The notes beneath the pieces are model-generated. The model saw only the letters and a list, made by a program, of their open reading frames with translations. It was not told the origin of the DNA and did not search any database. Positions 53,520 through 62,965 of a stretch of DNA of 64,000 nt are shown in pieces. The stretch is from Nitrospiraceae bacterium (GTDB lineage: Bacteria > Nitrospirota > Nitrospiria > Nitrospirales > UBA8639), in assembly GCA_020632635.1 (NCBI GenBank), contig JACKFE010000002.1:62001-126000 (forward strand), written 5' to 3'. Every line of letters begins with the position of its first letter. Position 1 is the first letter of the stretch. Position numbers and translations under genes: made by a program.

Positions 53520-54329
53520 TTAGTGGAGCAACCCCCAAAGTAAGAGTCCCAGCCCAAGGGGCCACAGATAATATGAAAAGAGGTGAAAATGATCTTGCCG
53601 AACCAGCTTAATAATGAGCGATATGGATCCATACCCTACCAAGGCGGCCACCACCATCCCGGAAAAATAGATCCCAAGCGGTTCCTTCACTTGTTCCATC
53701 ACTTTTCCAATTTCTAAAATAGATGCCCCTACAATAGCGGGCATGGAAATCAACAAAGAAAACCTGGCTGACAACTCCCGGTCCAATCCCAGCAGCACCC
53801 CACTGGCAATCGTCGAACCCGATCGAGAAATACCAGGAAAGACGGCAATGCCCTGTACCACACCGATCATCAACGCATCCTTCAGACTCATATCCTGCAT
53901 CTGTTTGGCACTATTTCGTCCCCGTCCCAACCAGAGGATGGCACCCGTCACAAGCAACATGGTGGCGACTAACGAGGGACGCGCCAAGGTCTCAATACCG
54001 AGCGACTCAATACCAAGGCCAATGATGGCTGTGGGAATGCTTGCGACAATCACATAATGAATCGTTTTGCGCTCCATCCCCTGAAAGAGACTTCCACTTG
54101 TGGTTTTCCACCCCAGATATCCCCAAGCCAGCGTCAACAAATCTTGACGAAAATACACCAGGATTGCGGTCACCGTAGCTAAATGCAACATGATGTCATA
54201 TAGCAAATTGGTTTCGCTAAAATGTCCAAACCACTGTTGAGCCAACACCAAATGCCCGGAAGAAGACACCGGCAAGAATTCTGTGAGCCCTTGGAGCACG
54301 GCTAATACGATCGCTTCAAAATATCCCAT
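53520..54329 (-). CDS. uppP: Undecaprenyl-diphosphatase
   Basis: An integral membrane enzyme that returns undecaprenyl pyrophosphate to the monophosphate carrier for peptidoglycan and O-antigen synthesis. It has both family motifs: LQGLTEFLPVSSSGHL near the N-terminus and FPGISRSGSTIA in the middle. The length of 269 residues is close to E. coli BacA/UppP (273), with about eight transmembrane segments. The SD GGAGG lies four bases before the ATG. It is the last gene of the rml/glm operon, 50 bp after rmlD. Confidence 0.95.
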   Translation of the reverse strand: MGYFEAIVLAVLQGLTEFLPVSSSGHLVLAQQWFGHFSETNLLYDIMLHLATVTAILVYFRQDLLTLAWGYLGWKTTSGSLFQGMERKTIHYVIVASIPTAIIGLGIESLGIETLARPSLVATMLLVTGAILWLGRGRNSAKQMQDMSLKDALMIGVVQGIAVFPGISRSGSTIASGVLLGLDRELSARFSLLISMPAIVGASILEIGKVMEQVKEPLGIYFSGMVVAALVGYGSISLIIKLVRQDHFHLFSYYLWPLGLGLLLWGLLH

Positions 54330-54379
54330 GTTCCTCCGATCTAGTTGCTCGATTCAGCGTAATCGATCAGGATAGACCC

Positions 54380-55216
54380 TTACTGGTTCCAGGCGTTGGC
54401 AAAAGCTCGCACACCTTCCTCCCAAGAGGGAAGAAGAATGAATGGATCTTGGATTGTCGTGAGAACCCCATAAGGGGGACGGGCAGCCGGTCGAGGAAAT
54501 TGATCGGAAGAAATCGGCAGAACCGTTGATTGAATTCCAACCTCTTGAAACAACCGGCAGGTAAAATCATACCAACTGGTCCCCCCGGCGCCAGCTAAAT
54601 GATAGGTTCCATACGCTTGCGTCTCAAGCAGTCGGTCGATCCCGGCGGCTAAGTGAGGCGCATAGGTCGGTGATCCGAATTGATCATTCACCACTCGCAC
54701 ATCGCCTTGCCTGCCGAGGCCGCAAATGGTCGACGGAAAATTTTTCCCAGCGGTATGGTAGAGCCAAGCGGTCCTGACAATATAATGCTTGGGATTCGCA
54801 GCCCGCACCGCTTCCTCCCCAGCCCATTTACTACAACCATAGACGGAGAGGGGATTGGGACGGTCAAACTCATGGTACGGGCGAGTCGATTTCCCATCGA
54901 AAACATAATCCGTCGATATCTGCACCAACGGAATCCCGAGCTCCCCCGTAGCCAAAGCCAGGTTCCGAGGCCCCAGGGCATTTACACGGAATGCGGCTTC
55001 CCAATCGGTTTCCGCATCGTCCACACGCGTATAAGCCGCCGCATTGATGACCGTGCAAGGACGAAGTTGCTCCAACATTTTTCGAACCACCTCTAGCCGT
55101 GTAATATCCAATTCCTCAATATCCCAAGCGGTTACTTTCGAGGCGGCCCACACCTGCTGAAGCGCTTGTCCCAACTGCCCGTTGGCACCCAGTACCAAAT
55201 TATTCACCGGGGACAT
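54380..55216 (-). CDS. rfbD: dTDP-4-dehydrorhamnose reductase
   Basis: Last step of dTDP-L-rhamnose synthesis. The Rossmann motif LGANGQLGQALQ is at the N-terminus, ISTDYVFDGKS holds the Thr-Asp-Tyr triad and SVYGCSKWAGE the catalytic Tyr-x3-Lys. The length of 278 residues is normal. It overlaps the end of rmlC by 13 bp and is followed by uppP. The product feeds rhamnose-containing O-antigen, EPS or glycoproteins; no glycosyltransferase is present in the window. Confidence 0.96.
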   Translation of the reverse strand: MSPVNNLVLGANGQLGQALQQVWAASKVTAWDIEELDITRLEVVRKMLEQLRPCTVINAAAYTRVDDAETDWEAAFRVNALGPRNLALATGELGIPLVQISTDYVFDGKSTRPYHEFDRPNPLSVYGCSKWAGEEAVRAANPKHYIVRTAWLYHTAGKNFPSTICGLGRQGDVRVVNDQFGSPTYAPHLAAGIDRLLETQAYGTYHLAGAGGTSWYDFTCRLFQEVGIQSTVLPISSDQFPRPAARPPYGVLTTIQDPFILLPSWEEGVRAFANAWNQ

Positions 55217-55767
55217 GAATCACCCGTCGGCAATTGATTCATGACCTCACCAACACACAAGGCAGACTGATCTTTTTGTGAAAGCAGAGGATTCGTGATC
55301 GGCCACGTAATGCCAATCGCGGGATCATCCCAACGAAGGCTCATTTCCCCTTGAGGATAATAAAAATCCGTACATTTATATTCCACCTCGGCCACCTCAC
55401 TTAAGACACAAAACCCATGCGCAAATCCCGGTGGAATGTATACTTGCCGAAATGATTCTCCATCGAGTTCGACACTAACCCAGGAGAGAAACGTTGATGA
55501 TCCGCGCCGAATATCCACGGCCACATCGAATATCCTCCCTCGTACCACGCGGATTAATTTTCCCTGCGGACGGACCACCTGGCTGTGCAGTCCGCGAAGA
55601 GTGTTCTTGATTGAGGAAGAACAATTGTCCTGGACAAAATTCCCTGGAATCCCTCCATCCTGATATTTCGTGATATGGTAGGTTTCCAAAAACCACCCGC
55701 GAGGATCCCGGTACACATCCGGCTCAACCACAATGACACCTGGAAGGGCAGTCGCAAGAAACCTCAT
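55204..55767 (-). CDS. rfbC: dTDP-4-dehydrorhamnose 3,5-epimerase
   Basis: A cupin-fold epimerase of 187 residues. The catalytic His lies in NTLRGLHSQ (usually LHYQ, so Ser replaces Tyr beside it), and the Asp and Tyr of the catalytic set are in RIFDVAVDIRRGS and CTDFYYPQGE. IPPGFAHGF is the conserved loop. It lies in order B-A-C-D, six bases after rmlA, and overlaps rmlD. Confidence 0.95.
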   Translation of the reverse strand: MRFLATALPGVIVVEPDVYRDPRGWFLETYHITKYQDGGIPGNFVQDNCSSSIKNTLRGLHSQVVRPQGKLIRVVRGRIFDVAVDIRRGSSTFLSWVSVELDGESFRQVYIPPGFAHGFCVLSEVAEVEYKCTDFYYPQGEMSLRWDDPAIGITWPITNPLLSQKDQSALCVGEVMNQLPTGDSCPR

Positions 55768-55773
55768 AAAGGC

Positions 55774-56649
55774 TTACCGTGCATCCCCACTGACCAGGCT
55801 GAGTAAATATTGTCCATAGCTATTACCTGTCATCTCTTGAGCCATGCGCCGCACATCCGGCGCTTGGATATATCCCATTTTAAAGGCAATCTCCTCCGGA
55901 CAAGAGACCATCAACCCCTGTCGCTCCTGTAGAACTTGGATGAAATGGGCCGCCTGCAGAAGTGATTCATGCGTACCCGTATCCAGCCAAGCTATGCCCC
56001 GGCCAAAAATTCGAACACGCAGCATCCCCTGCTCTAAATACAGACGATTGATATCGGTAATTTCCAATTCTCCTCTGGCAGATGGCTTTAACTGCGTCGC
56101 CATGTCCACCACCTGGTTATCATAAAAATAGAGCCCCGTTACCGCATAGCGGGATTTTGGATCAGGAGGTTTTTCTTCCAAGCTCGTCGCATGCCCCTGA
56201 TCGTCAAAGGTCACCACGCCATATCGTTGAGGATCTCGAACTTGATAACCAAACACCTGCGCTCCGGTCTCATAGGATGCCGCTTCCTTCAAATACGCAG
56301 GGAGACCATGTCCATAAAAAATATTATCCCCCAATACGAGAGCCACCCGGTCCGATCCGATAAAATCACGCCCAATGAGAAACGCTTGGGCAATCCCTTC
56401 CGGCTTGGGCTGAACGGCATAGTGAATAGACAATCCAAACTGGCTTCCGTTTCCCAGTAATCGAATAAACCCATCCTGCTCGTGCGGGGTGGTGATCACC
56501 AGTATATCCCTGATCCCGGCCAGCATCAGCACGGTCAACGGATAATAGATCATGGGCTTATCAAAAACCGGCATGAGTTGTTTACTGACGGCTTTAGTCA
56601 GCGGGTACAAGCGGGTCCCTGATCCCCCGGCTAAAATAATCCCCTTCAT
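55774..56649 (-). CDS. rfbA: Glucose-1-phosphate thymidylyltransferase
   Basis: First step of the pathway: glucose-1-phosphate plus dTTP gives dTDP-glucose. The signature [28 protein letters not shown] and the metal-binding LGDNIFYG are intact. I chose the ATG at 56649, giving 291 residues, equal to the family norm; a start at 56685 would add twelve unrelated residues. It lies about 66 bp after rmlB and six bases before rmlC. Confidence 0.96.
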   Translation of the reverse strand: MKGIILAGGSGTRLYPLTKAVSKQLMPVFDKPMIYYPLTVLMLAGIRDILVITTPHEQDGFIRLLGNGSQFGLSIHYAVQPKPEGIAQAFLIGRDFIGSDRVALVLGDNIFYGHGLPAYLKEAASYETGAQVFGYQVRDPQRYGVVTFDDQGHATSLEEKPPDPKSRYAVTGLYFYDNQVVDMATQLKPSARGELEITDINRLYLEQGMLRVRIFGRGIAWLDTGTHESLLQAAHFIQVLQERQGLMVSCPEEIAFKMGYIQAPDVRRMAQEMTGNSYGQYLLSLVSGDAR

Positions 56650-56715
56650 GCGCGTTTCATGTGTGGCGTGTGAATTTGTATGCACGAACCTATCGGACCA
56701 GCTGACCTGACGAGT

Positions 56716-57810
56716 TCAACCCATGGCCTCCAGGCCCAAGCGCTCACGGTGATACACGTTTTGGGTGACCAGTTCACACCACCGGCGATTGGTCACATAC
56801 CATTCAACCGTCCGACGTATTCCCGACTCAAAGGAATGACGTGGGCTCCACCCCAGCTCTCGTTGGATTTTTGAAGCATCAATGGCATACCGGAAGTCAT
56901 GGCCAGGACGATCCTCGACGAACGTCTTCAGTTGCGCATATCGAGCGATGCCCAATGGGGCAACCAGCGGATTACCCTGACAGGGCACCAGATCATCTAA
57001 AACATCACAAAGCGTATCGACCACCTCGACATTCGTCCGCTCCGACTGTCCTCCGATATTATATTTTTCTCCGGGACGGCCCTGTTGCAAGGCCAGCATG
57101 AGCCCCTCGCAATGGTCCTCCACAAACAGCCAGTCACGAACATTGGCACCTTTTCCATAAATTGGCAAGGATTTTCCGTCTAAGGCATTCAGCACCATTA
57201 ACGGAATCAATTTTTCGGGAAACTGATAGGGGCCGTAATTATTTGAACAATTGGTGATGATGGTCGGTAGCCCATGAGTATGATAATACGCCCTCACCAA
57301 ATGATCCGCACCCGCTTTGGAAGCAGCATACGGAGAATTGGGAGCATACGGGGTCTCCTCCTGAAAAGCTCCCGTGGCACCAAGTGTTCCATACACTTCA
57401 TCAGTGGACACATGCAGAAATCGAAACCCTGACCAATCCTTCCTTCGCCCACGTGGCAGCATGTTCCGCGCAGCCTCCAGAAGCACCAAGGTACCATTGA
57501 CATTCGTATGAATGAATGGGAACGGGTCATCGATGGATCGATCCACATGAGTTTCCGCAGCAAAGTTGATCACCCACCGAGGCCGATAGGTGTTCATGAT
57601 CTGTCCCATGGTAGCCGCATCCGCAATATCCGCATGAATAAACTCCAGACGAGGATGCTCCCAGAGCCCATCTAAATTTTCCCGATGGCCGGCATAGGTC
57701 AAATGATCAATGACCACAATCTGGTCATCGGTTTGCTGAAGGGCCAGACGAACGAAGTTTGCCCCGATAAAACCGGCACCTCCTGTAATAAAGACCGCAT
57801 GACGAGCCAT
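56716..57810 (-). CDS. rfbB: dTDP-glucose 4,6-dehydratase
   Basis: An extended SDR with the NAD loop ITGGAGFIGANFV, the catalytic STDEVYGTLG (Thr-Asp-Glu) and the Tyr-x3-Lys in PYAASKAGADHL. NCSNNYGPYQFPEKL is the substrate-binding segment. At 364 residues it is of normal length. It is first of the rml genes, 100 bp after glmS in the same direction. Confidence 0.97.
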   Translation of the reverse strand: MARHAVFITGGAGFIGANFVRLALQQTDDQIVVIDHLTYAGHRENLDGLWEHPRLEFIHADIADAATMGQIMNTYRPRWVINFAAETHVDRSIDDPFPFIHTNVNGTLVLLEAARNMLPRGRRKDWSGFRFLHVSTDEVYGTLGATGAFQEETPYAPNSPYAASKAGADHLVRAYYHTHGLPTIITNCSNNYGPYQFPEKLIPLMVLNALDGKSLPIYGKGANVRDWLFVEDHCEGLMLALQQGRPGEKYNIGGQSERTNVEVVDTLCDVLDDLVPCQGNPLVAPLGIARYAQLKTFVEDRPGHDFRYAIDASKIQRELGWSPRHSFESGIRRTVEWYVTNRRWCELVTQNVYHRERLGLEAMG

Positions 57811-57910
57811 CTCACCGCACCTCAGTCTTCACAAATAATATTCGAGAAAATTGGAATGGAAATCGGAATGAGTACGCCCACAACGCCCGAGAGCCTTGGG
57901 CGGTCCTCAC

Positions 57911-59740
57911 CTATTCGACGGTCACACTCTTGGCCAAATTACGAGGCTTATCCACATCAAGCCCACGCATAACCGCGACATGATAGGCCAACAGTTGCAA
58001 CTCCACCGCAAACAGAATCGGAGTCAGCAGGGGATGAACTTCAGGAATGGACAGCACATAATCAGCCAGACGATCAAGTTGCCGATCCCCTTCGGTTACA
58101 AAAGCGATCACGGGAGCATTTCTGGCTCGCACCTCCATCAAATTATTCACGCTTTTATCATACAGCCGATCTTTGGGGGACAACACAACCACAGGCATGT
58201 CCTCGTCAATCAAGGCAATCGGACCATGCTTCATTTCCCCTGCGGCATAACCTTCGGCATGAATATAAGAAATTTCCTTCAACTTTAAGGCCCCCTCTAG
58301 GGCAATGGGATAATTAATCCCTCGCCCGAGATAGAGAAAATTTCGTTTTTCATAATATGCGGCGGCGACCGCCTTGATCGCCTCTTCCTGCTTCAGGACC
58401 TGCTCCACATGACCCGGGAGCATGAGGAAATGATCCAACCACCATCGTCCTTCCTCAGGGCTCAGAACATTTCTCACCCGCCCTACATGCAACGCCAAAA
58501 GATAGAGGGCCACGACTTGTCCGGTGAACGCTTTGGTGGAAGCCACGCTGATTTCCGGCCCGCACCGAGTAAAAATGACGCCATCCGCCTCCCTGGCCAA
58601 TGTACTTCCCACCACATTCACGATAGCCAACACCCGCGCTCCCAACCGCTTCGCCTCTCTGGCCGCCGCCAACGTATCCGCGGTTTCTCCTGACTGTGAA
58701 ATCGCAATAAAGAGATCATCCTTTTGGATCATGGGTTGGCGATAGCGAAATTCCGAACCGATATCAACTTGAACCGGACGACGGAGCATTTCCTCAAAAA
58801 GATATTTCCCCACTAGCCCGGAATGCCACGAGGTGCCACAGGCGACAATCCAGATCCGCCTCGCGTTGATCAGTTCTTCATTCGTCATGGCTAAGTCCGG
58901 AAGGTCAGCCTCTCCCAACTCATAGTTAAATCGTCCCCGAAGCGTATCGGAGATCACCTGAGGCTGCTCATGAATTTCCTTGATCATGAAATCCTGAAAC
59001 CCGCCTTTTTCAGCCGCTTCCGCATCCCAATCAATAGTGACGATTTGCCTGGGTTTGGCTTCTCCATTGGGGCCGAGAATGAAAATATCTGATTCGGTCA
59101 ACAAACCAATATCGCCATCATCCAAAAACGTCACATCACGGGTATGAGCCAATAAGGGAGTCACATCGGAAGCCAAGAATGTGCCATGATCATTGCGACC
59201 GACCACCAAGGGACAGCCAGAACGGCTGACAAAAATTCGACCGGGTTCACTCACGCTCATGACGGCAATGGCATAACTACCGTGCAACTCTTGGCTCACC
59301 AGGCGAACCGCTTCTTCAAGCTTCAGGCCCCGCCTGACGATCGAGGCGATTAAATGGGCAATGACCTCCGTATCCGTCTCCGATTCAAACCGGTACCCTT
59401 CCGACTCCAACCGATACTTTAATGTGAGAAAATTTTCAATGATGCCATTATGCACGAGCACAATATCTCCGGAACGATGCGGATGCGCATTTTGTTCGGA
59501 AGGACGGCCATGGGTCGCCCAGCGAGTGTGCCCGATACCGATGCTTCCTTGGAGCGATCCATCTTGAAGGACCGTTTCCAGATTATGCAGCTTTCCAACG
59601 CTCCGACGAATCGACAATTCTCCATCATGCAAAATGGCAATGCCGGCGGAATCGTAGCCTCGATACTCTAATCGTTTCAGTCCAGCCAGTAAGATCGGAG
59701 TCGCGGCTTCACGTCCGACGTATCCAATAATTCCACACAT
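57911..59740 (-). CDS. glmS: Glutamine-fructose-6-phosphate aminotransferase
   Basis: Makes glucosamine-6-phosphate from fructose-6-phosphate and glutamine, the entry to UDP-GlcNAc. The N-terminal glutaminase begins at Cys2 after Met removal (MCGIIGYVG), with RLEYRGYDSAGIA. Two SIS domains follow (near CGTSWHSGLVGKYLFE and GRGINYPIALEGALKLKEISYIHAEGY). The end KSVTVE is the conserved tail. Its 609 residues equal E. coli GlmS. The 108-bp 5' gap has no glmS ribozyme but does carry a run of GTTATC repeats. Confidence 0.97.
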   Translation of the reverse strand: MCGIIGYVGREAATPILLAGLKRLEYRGYDSAGIAILHDGELSIRRSVGKLHNLETVLQDGSLQGSIGIGHTRWATHGRPSEQNAHPHRSGDIVLVHNGIIENFLTLKYRLESEGYRFESETDTEVIAHLIASIVRRGLKLEEAVRLVSQELHGSYAIAVMSVSEPGRIFVSRSGCPLVVGRNDHGTFLASDVTPLLAHTRDVTFLDDGDIGLLTESDIFILGPNGEAKPRQIVTIDWDAEAAEKGGFQDFMIKEIHEQPQVISDTLRGRFNYELGEADLPDLAMTNEELINARRIWIVACGTSWHSGLVGKYLFEEMLRRPVQVDIGSEFRYRQPMIQKDDLFIAISQSGETADTLAAAREAKRLGARVLAIVNVVGSTLAREADGVIFTRCGPEISVASTKAFTGQVVALYLLALHVGRVRNVLSPEEGRWWLDHFLMLPGHVEQVLKQEEAIKAVAAAYYEKRNFLYLGRGINYPIALEGALKLKEISYIHAEGYAAGEMKHGPIALIDEDMPVVVLSPKDRLYDKSVNNLMEVRARNAPVIAFVTEGDRQLDRLADYVLSIPEVHPLLTPILFAVELQLLAYHVAVMRGLDVDKPRNLAKSVTVE

Positions 59741-59745
59741 ATCGC

Positions 59746-59781
59746 GTTATCCTCAGGTTATCGGGTTATCACAGCCTTATC
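59746..59781. repeat. GTTATC repeats in the glmS leader
   Basis: Four copies of GTTATC or CTTATC (59746, 59757, 59765, 59776; plus-strand orientation, read GATAAC/GATAAG on the glmS strand), spaced 11, 8 and 11 bases apart, end five bases upstream of the glmS start codon. This could be a protein-binding array or an RNA feature in the leader. Confidence 0.35.
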
Positions 59782-59848
59782 CAATTCATACGAGGCTGCA
59801 TCGTCGCATTGCCAAACGAAAAGACTCTTTTAAACAAATATCCACTCT

Positions 59849-61360
59849 TTAGGAGGATTGGCGAATCTCATTCGCCGACTTTTTTGAAGACTCCCGCGGG
59901 TCTCGCGAGCTACGGGCTCCCTGCTCTGCGGTCTTCCGGGCTTGCAATAATGCACGCCGCTTGGCCGCAGTCCCCTCACGGTTCATCTGTTGGACTCGGG
60001 CAATGCCCAAGGCGTTGGGTGGAATATCCTTCGTCACGGTCGTACCAGCCGCGACCAATGCACCCTTCCCAATCGTCACCGGAGCAATGAGCTGGACATC
60101 GCTACCAATAAAAACCTCATCCTCGATAATCGTTCGTGCTTTTTGAAACCCGTCATAATTGCAGGTAATCGTCCCTGCCCCGACATTCACTTTTTGACCA
60201 ATAACGGCATCTCCGATGTAACTGAGGTGATTTACCTTTGAGCCCTCTCCCAACTCGGTTTGTTTGAGTTCTACAAAATTCCCGACCTTGGATTTTTTAT
60301 GCAAGCGGCTACCGGGGCGTAAATGAGCAAATGGGCCAATCACCGCTTCATCTTCCACCAAAGCCCCTTGCAGCACACACGCGTCTTGAACCACCACGGC
60401 ACGACCTAAAACCGTATCTTTCATGTGGGAATTGGCCTGAATGACACAGGAATCTCCAATATGCGTGCGCCCCTCCAAGATGACCCCCGGATACAACACG
60501 GTATCACGACCGATGACAACACTTTCATCTATGAGAATGCGGTCGGGATCCATCATCGTCACGCCAGCCAAAAGATGCCGCTCATTGATCCGACGGCGCA
60601 TGACTTTTTCTGCCATAGCCAAGTGAACCCGTGTATTAATCCCCGTCGTTTCCTGAAAATCAGGGGTAGCCCATCCCACGACTTTTTTCCCTTGCTTCAC
60701 CGCCTGTTCGATAATATCGGTCAGATAGTATTCCCCTTGGGCGTTTTGAGGCCGAAGTTCAGCCAATGCCTGACCTAAGAATTCATGGTCTACCACATAG
60801 GTCCCGACATTAATTTCCCGTATGGTTTTTTCCTCTACCGAAGCATCTCGGTCTTCTACCACTCGCAGGACTTCTCCCAGAGAACCTCTGACAACTCGGC
60901 CATATCCACTGGGATCAGTTAATTCCGTCGTCAATAAGGTCAATGTAGCCGATTCACGCTGATGATAGGCTAACAGAGCGGTCAGAGTTTCTTCTGTTAA
61001 CAATGGGGTATCACCATTGAGAATGAGTACCTGACAAACTGGCTCATCCTGAGTCCGGCTTAACACCGGAAAGGCTTGAAGCACAGCATGACCGGTCCCT
61101 AATTGTTGAGCCTGATCTACCACCAAGAAGGGCTCCCACTGCTCTTTTTCTTCATTGAGATAGGCCTTGACCTTGTCTGCCCCATGTCCCACGACCATTG
61201 CCACAATCCCATCGGATACTTTTCTGGCGAGAGCGGCGGCATACCACACCATCGGGCGACCGGCCACTTGATGAAGGACTTTTGGCAGGCCGGATTTCAT
61301 CCGGGTCCCTTGCCCCGCAGCCAATATAATGGCTGATGTATGTGATGAGCGACTATTCAA
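59849..61360 (-). CDS. glmU: Bifunctional UDP-GlcNAc pyrophosphorylase/glucosamine-1-P acetyltransferase
   Basis: The N-terminal uridylyltransferase domain has LAAGQGTRMKSGLPKVL, and the LbetaH acetyltransferase domain runs through hexapeptide repeats (GAFAHLRPGS, GNFVELKQTELG, NYDGFQKA). The chain is 503 residues, about 45 longer than E. coli GlmU. The excess is a basic, Arg/Lys/Ser-rich tail after residue 465 (RKTAEQGARSSRDPRES). The start codon is TTG with no clear SD. It lies first among the sugar genes, 33 bp after DUF502. Confidence 0.96.
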   Translation of the reverse strand: MNSRSSHTSAIILAAGQGTRMKSGLPKVLHQVAGRPMVWYAAALARKVSDGIVAMVVGHGADKVKAYLNEEKEQWEPFLVVDQAQQLGTGHAVLQAFPVLSRTQDEPVCQVLILNGDTPLLTEETLTALLAYHQRESATLTLLTTELTDPSGYGRVVRGSLGEVLRVVEDRDASVEEKTIREINVGTYVVDHEFLGQALAELRPQNAQGEYYLTDIIEQAVKQGKKVVGWATPDFQETTGINTRVHLAMAEKVMRRRINERHLLAGVTMMDPDRILIDESVVIGRDTVLYPGVILEGRTHIGDSCVIQANSHMKDTVLGRAVVVQDACVLQGALVEDEAVIGPFAHLRPGSRLHKKSKVGNFVELKQTELGEGSKVNHLSYIGDAVIGQKVNVGAGTITCNYDGFQKARTIIEDEVFIGSDVQLIAPVTIGKGALVAAGTTVTKDIPPNALGIARVQQMNREGTAAKRRALLQARKTAEQGARSSRDPRESSKKSANEIRQSS

Positions 61361-61393
61361 ATGACAAGTTTCTCTAGAAATTCACAGCTACGA

Positions 61394-62116
61394 TCAGGGT
61401 GTTGGAACCTTACTGGTTTCCCTAAAAGCCATTTCATTCTTTTTTGAAGCAATATCAATGCCTGATGATTTTATAGAGGGAGAATAAAATCCACCGGAGA
61501 CAATGAGCTTCATGGCTTCCTCCACACCCATATCCACCGGCACAATTTCTCGTTCAGGCACGAGGAGAAAATACCCGGAGGTAGGATTGGGAGATGTGGG
61601 AACAAACACATGAACCAAGGGTTCAGGGGCTAACGCCTGGACTTCTTCCCGTGTTTCCCCGGTCACAAAGGCTAGGCAATAATGACCATCTTTAGGAAAT
61701 TGGATCATCACTACCTTGTCATATTTTTCCCGTTGCTTAAACGACAATATATCCATCATGGATTTCAATGTTGCATAAATACCACGGACAATGGGAACTC
61801 GATCCAAAAATTCTTCCCACCGATTGACCATCCGTCGTCCCAAAAAGTTCGTGGCCAATATTCCGGTCAAAAAAATCAGCAGGACTAGAGTCAAGATCCC
61901 TAATCCTGGGAAATAATAATCGGGAAGGACCACATCGGCTAATGCCGTGCCCAAAATGCTATCTACGGTGACAAAAAGAGTTTTCAAGATAAGAACGGTT
62001 CCCCAAATCGGGGTGATAACTAACAACCCGGTGAGAAAATACCGCTTCAGGGATGCATGCAGGGAATTCATAGGGCGAGGATTACCCGAACGACCATCAG
62101 AAAATAATGGGCGCAT
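61394..62116 (-). CDS. DUF502 membrane protein
   Basis: A 240-residue protein with two transmembrane segments (about 26-48 and 71-95) and a C-terminal soluble domain containing PIVRGIYATLKSMMDIL and VFVPTSPNPTSGYFLLVP, typical of DUF502. The function of the family is unknown; a role in membrane or envelope transport has been suggested for plant homologues. It is the first gene of the minus-strand set and may share its promoter with glmU. It is divergent from tmk with 114 bp between. Confidence 0.9.
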   Translation of the reverse strand: MRPLFSDGRSGNPRPMNSLHASLKRYFLTGLLVITPIWGTVLILKTLFVTVDSILGTALADVVLPDYYFPGLGILTLVLLIFLTGILATNFLGRRMVNRWEEFLDRVPIVRGIYATLKSMMDILSFKQREKYDKVVMIQFPKDGHYCLAFVTGETREEVQALAPEPLVHVFVPTSPNPTSGYFLLVPEREIVPVDMGVEEAMKLIVSGGFYSPSIKSSGIDIASKKNEMAFRETSKVPTP

Positions 62117-62230
62117 CGGGACATTACTGAAAAAGAAATCTCTGGCATCTTACAACCAACTACTTGACCTCGCAAGGCTTTTCTTGCCAATTTCAACAAC
62201 TTAGACTAGGATCACCAACTGGAATGCCTC

Positions 62231-62965
62231 ATGAGATCTTCCCAGCAAAAGAAATGTAACGGACGAGCAGCATACCCTGGCCTTTTTATCACGTTCGAAG
62301 GCCCTGAAGGTTCTGGGAAGACGACTCAATGCCAGCATTTAGCCGAATGGCTGCAAACTAAAGGCCAATCAGTGTTAATCACCAGGGAACCGGGTGGGAC
62401 TCCTTTGGCCGAGGCAATTCGCACGCTTCTTTTGGGCCATCAACCCTCATCTATTAACCAACCGGAACCCCGCGAAATCATTACCCCTGCCTGTGAGGCT
62501 GCTCTCGTTTTGGCGGCCCGTGCCCAACATGTCTCATGCACCATTATTCCAGCGCTTCAGAAGGGACGGATCGTCCTCTGTGACCGGTTTTTTGATTCCA
62601 CTCTGGCTTACCAGGGATTCGGTCGCGGACTCAACAGGAAATCCCTCACCCAATTCAACGATTTTGTTACCGGTGGCTTAACCCCGACCTTGACCTTTCT
62701 TTTGGATCTCCCCGTAAAAGAGGGCTTACAACGAAGAAAAGCCAGTTCGCATCAAAATCGCATGGATCAGGAATCGCTCGCATTTCATGAGCGTGTCAGG
62801 CGTGGATTTTCGGCTCTGGCTCGGCAAGACCCAAGGCGGTGGCGAACCCTGGACGCCCGACAACCTCCCGAGCCATTGGCCGAAGAAATCATCAACTATA
62901 TTCGACCCTTTATCTTCAAGTCCCTCCCCGGTCAAACGGCCAGGGCAACAGGAGGGGGCTTATGA
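62231..62965 (+). CDS. tmk: Thymidylate kinase
   Basis: Phosphorylates dTMP to dTDP. The P-loop is FEGPEGSGKTTQ (22-33). The DR(Y/F) segment is DRFFDSTLAYQGFGRGL and the substrate-binding REPGGTPLAEAIR is intact. It is 244 residues, longer than E. coli Tmk (213) because of an N-terminal extension of about 15 residues and a C-terminal tail. The start ATG at 62231 has no strong SD. Its stop overlaps the holB start (ATGA), as often seen for these two genes. Confidence 0.95.
   Translation: MRSSQQKKCNGRAAYPGLFITFEGPEGSGKTTQCQHLAEWLQTKGQSVLITREPGGTPLAEAIRTLLLGHQPSSINQPEPREIITPACEAALVLAARAQHVSCTIIPALQKGRIVLCDRFFDSTLAYQGFGRGLNRKSLTQFNDFVTGGLTPTLTFLLDLPVKEGLQRRKASSHQNRMDQESLAFHERVRRGFSALARQDPRRWRTLDARQPPEPLAEEIINYIRPFIFKSLPGQTARATGGGL

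Noticed and set aside
59741..59848. glmS ribozyme in the glmS leader
   Set aside because: The gap is only 108 bp and lacks the ribozyme core; only GTTATC repeats are present.
59860..59885. GGCGAAT-CTC-ATTCGCC followed by a T-run, looking like a plus-strand terminator
   Set aside because: It lies inside the glmU coding end on the opposite strand; no plus-strand transcript is expected here and the T-run is explained by Lys codons of glmU.
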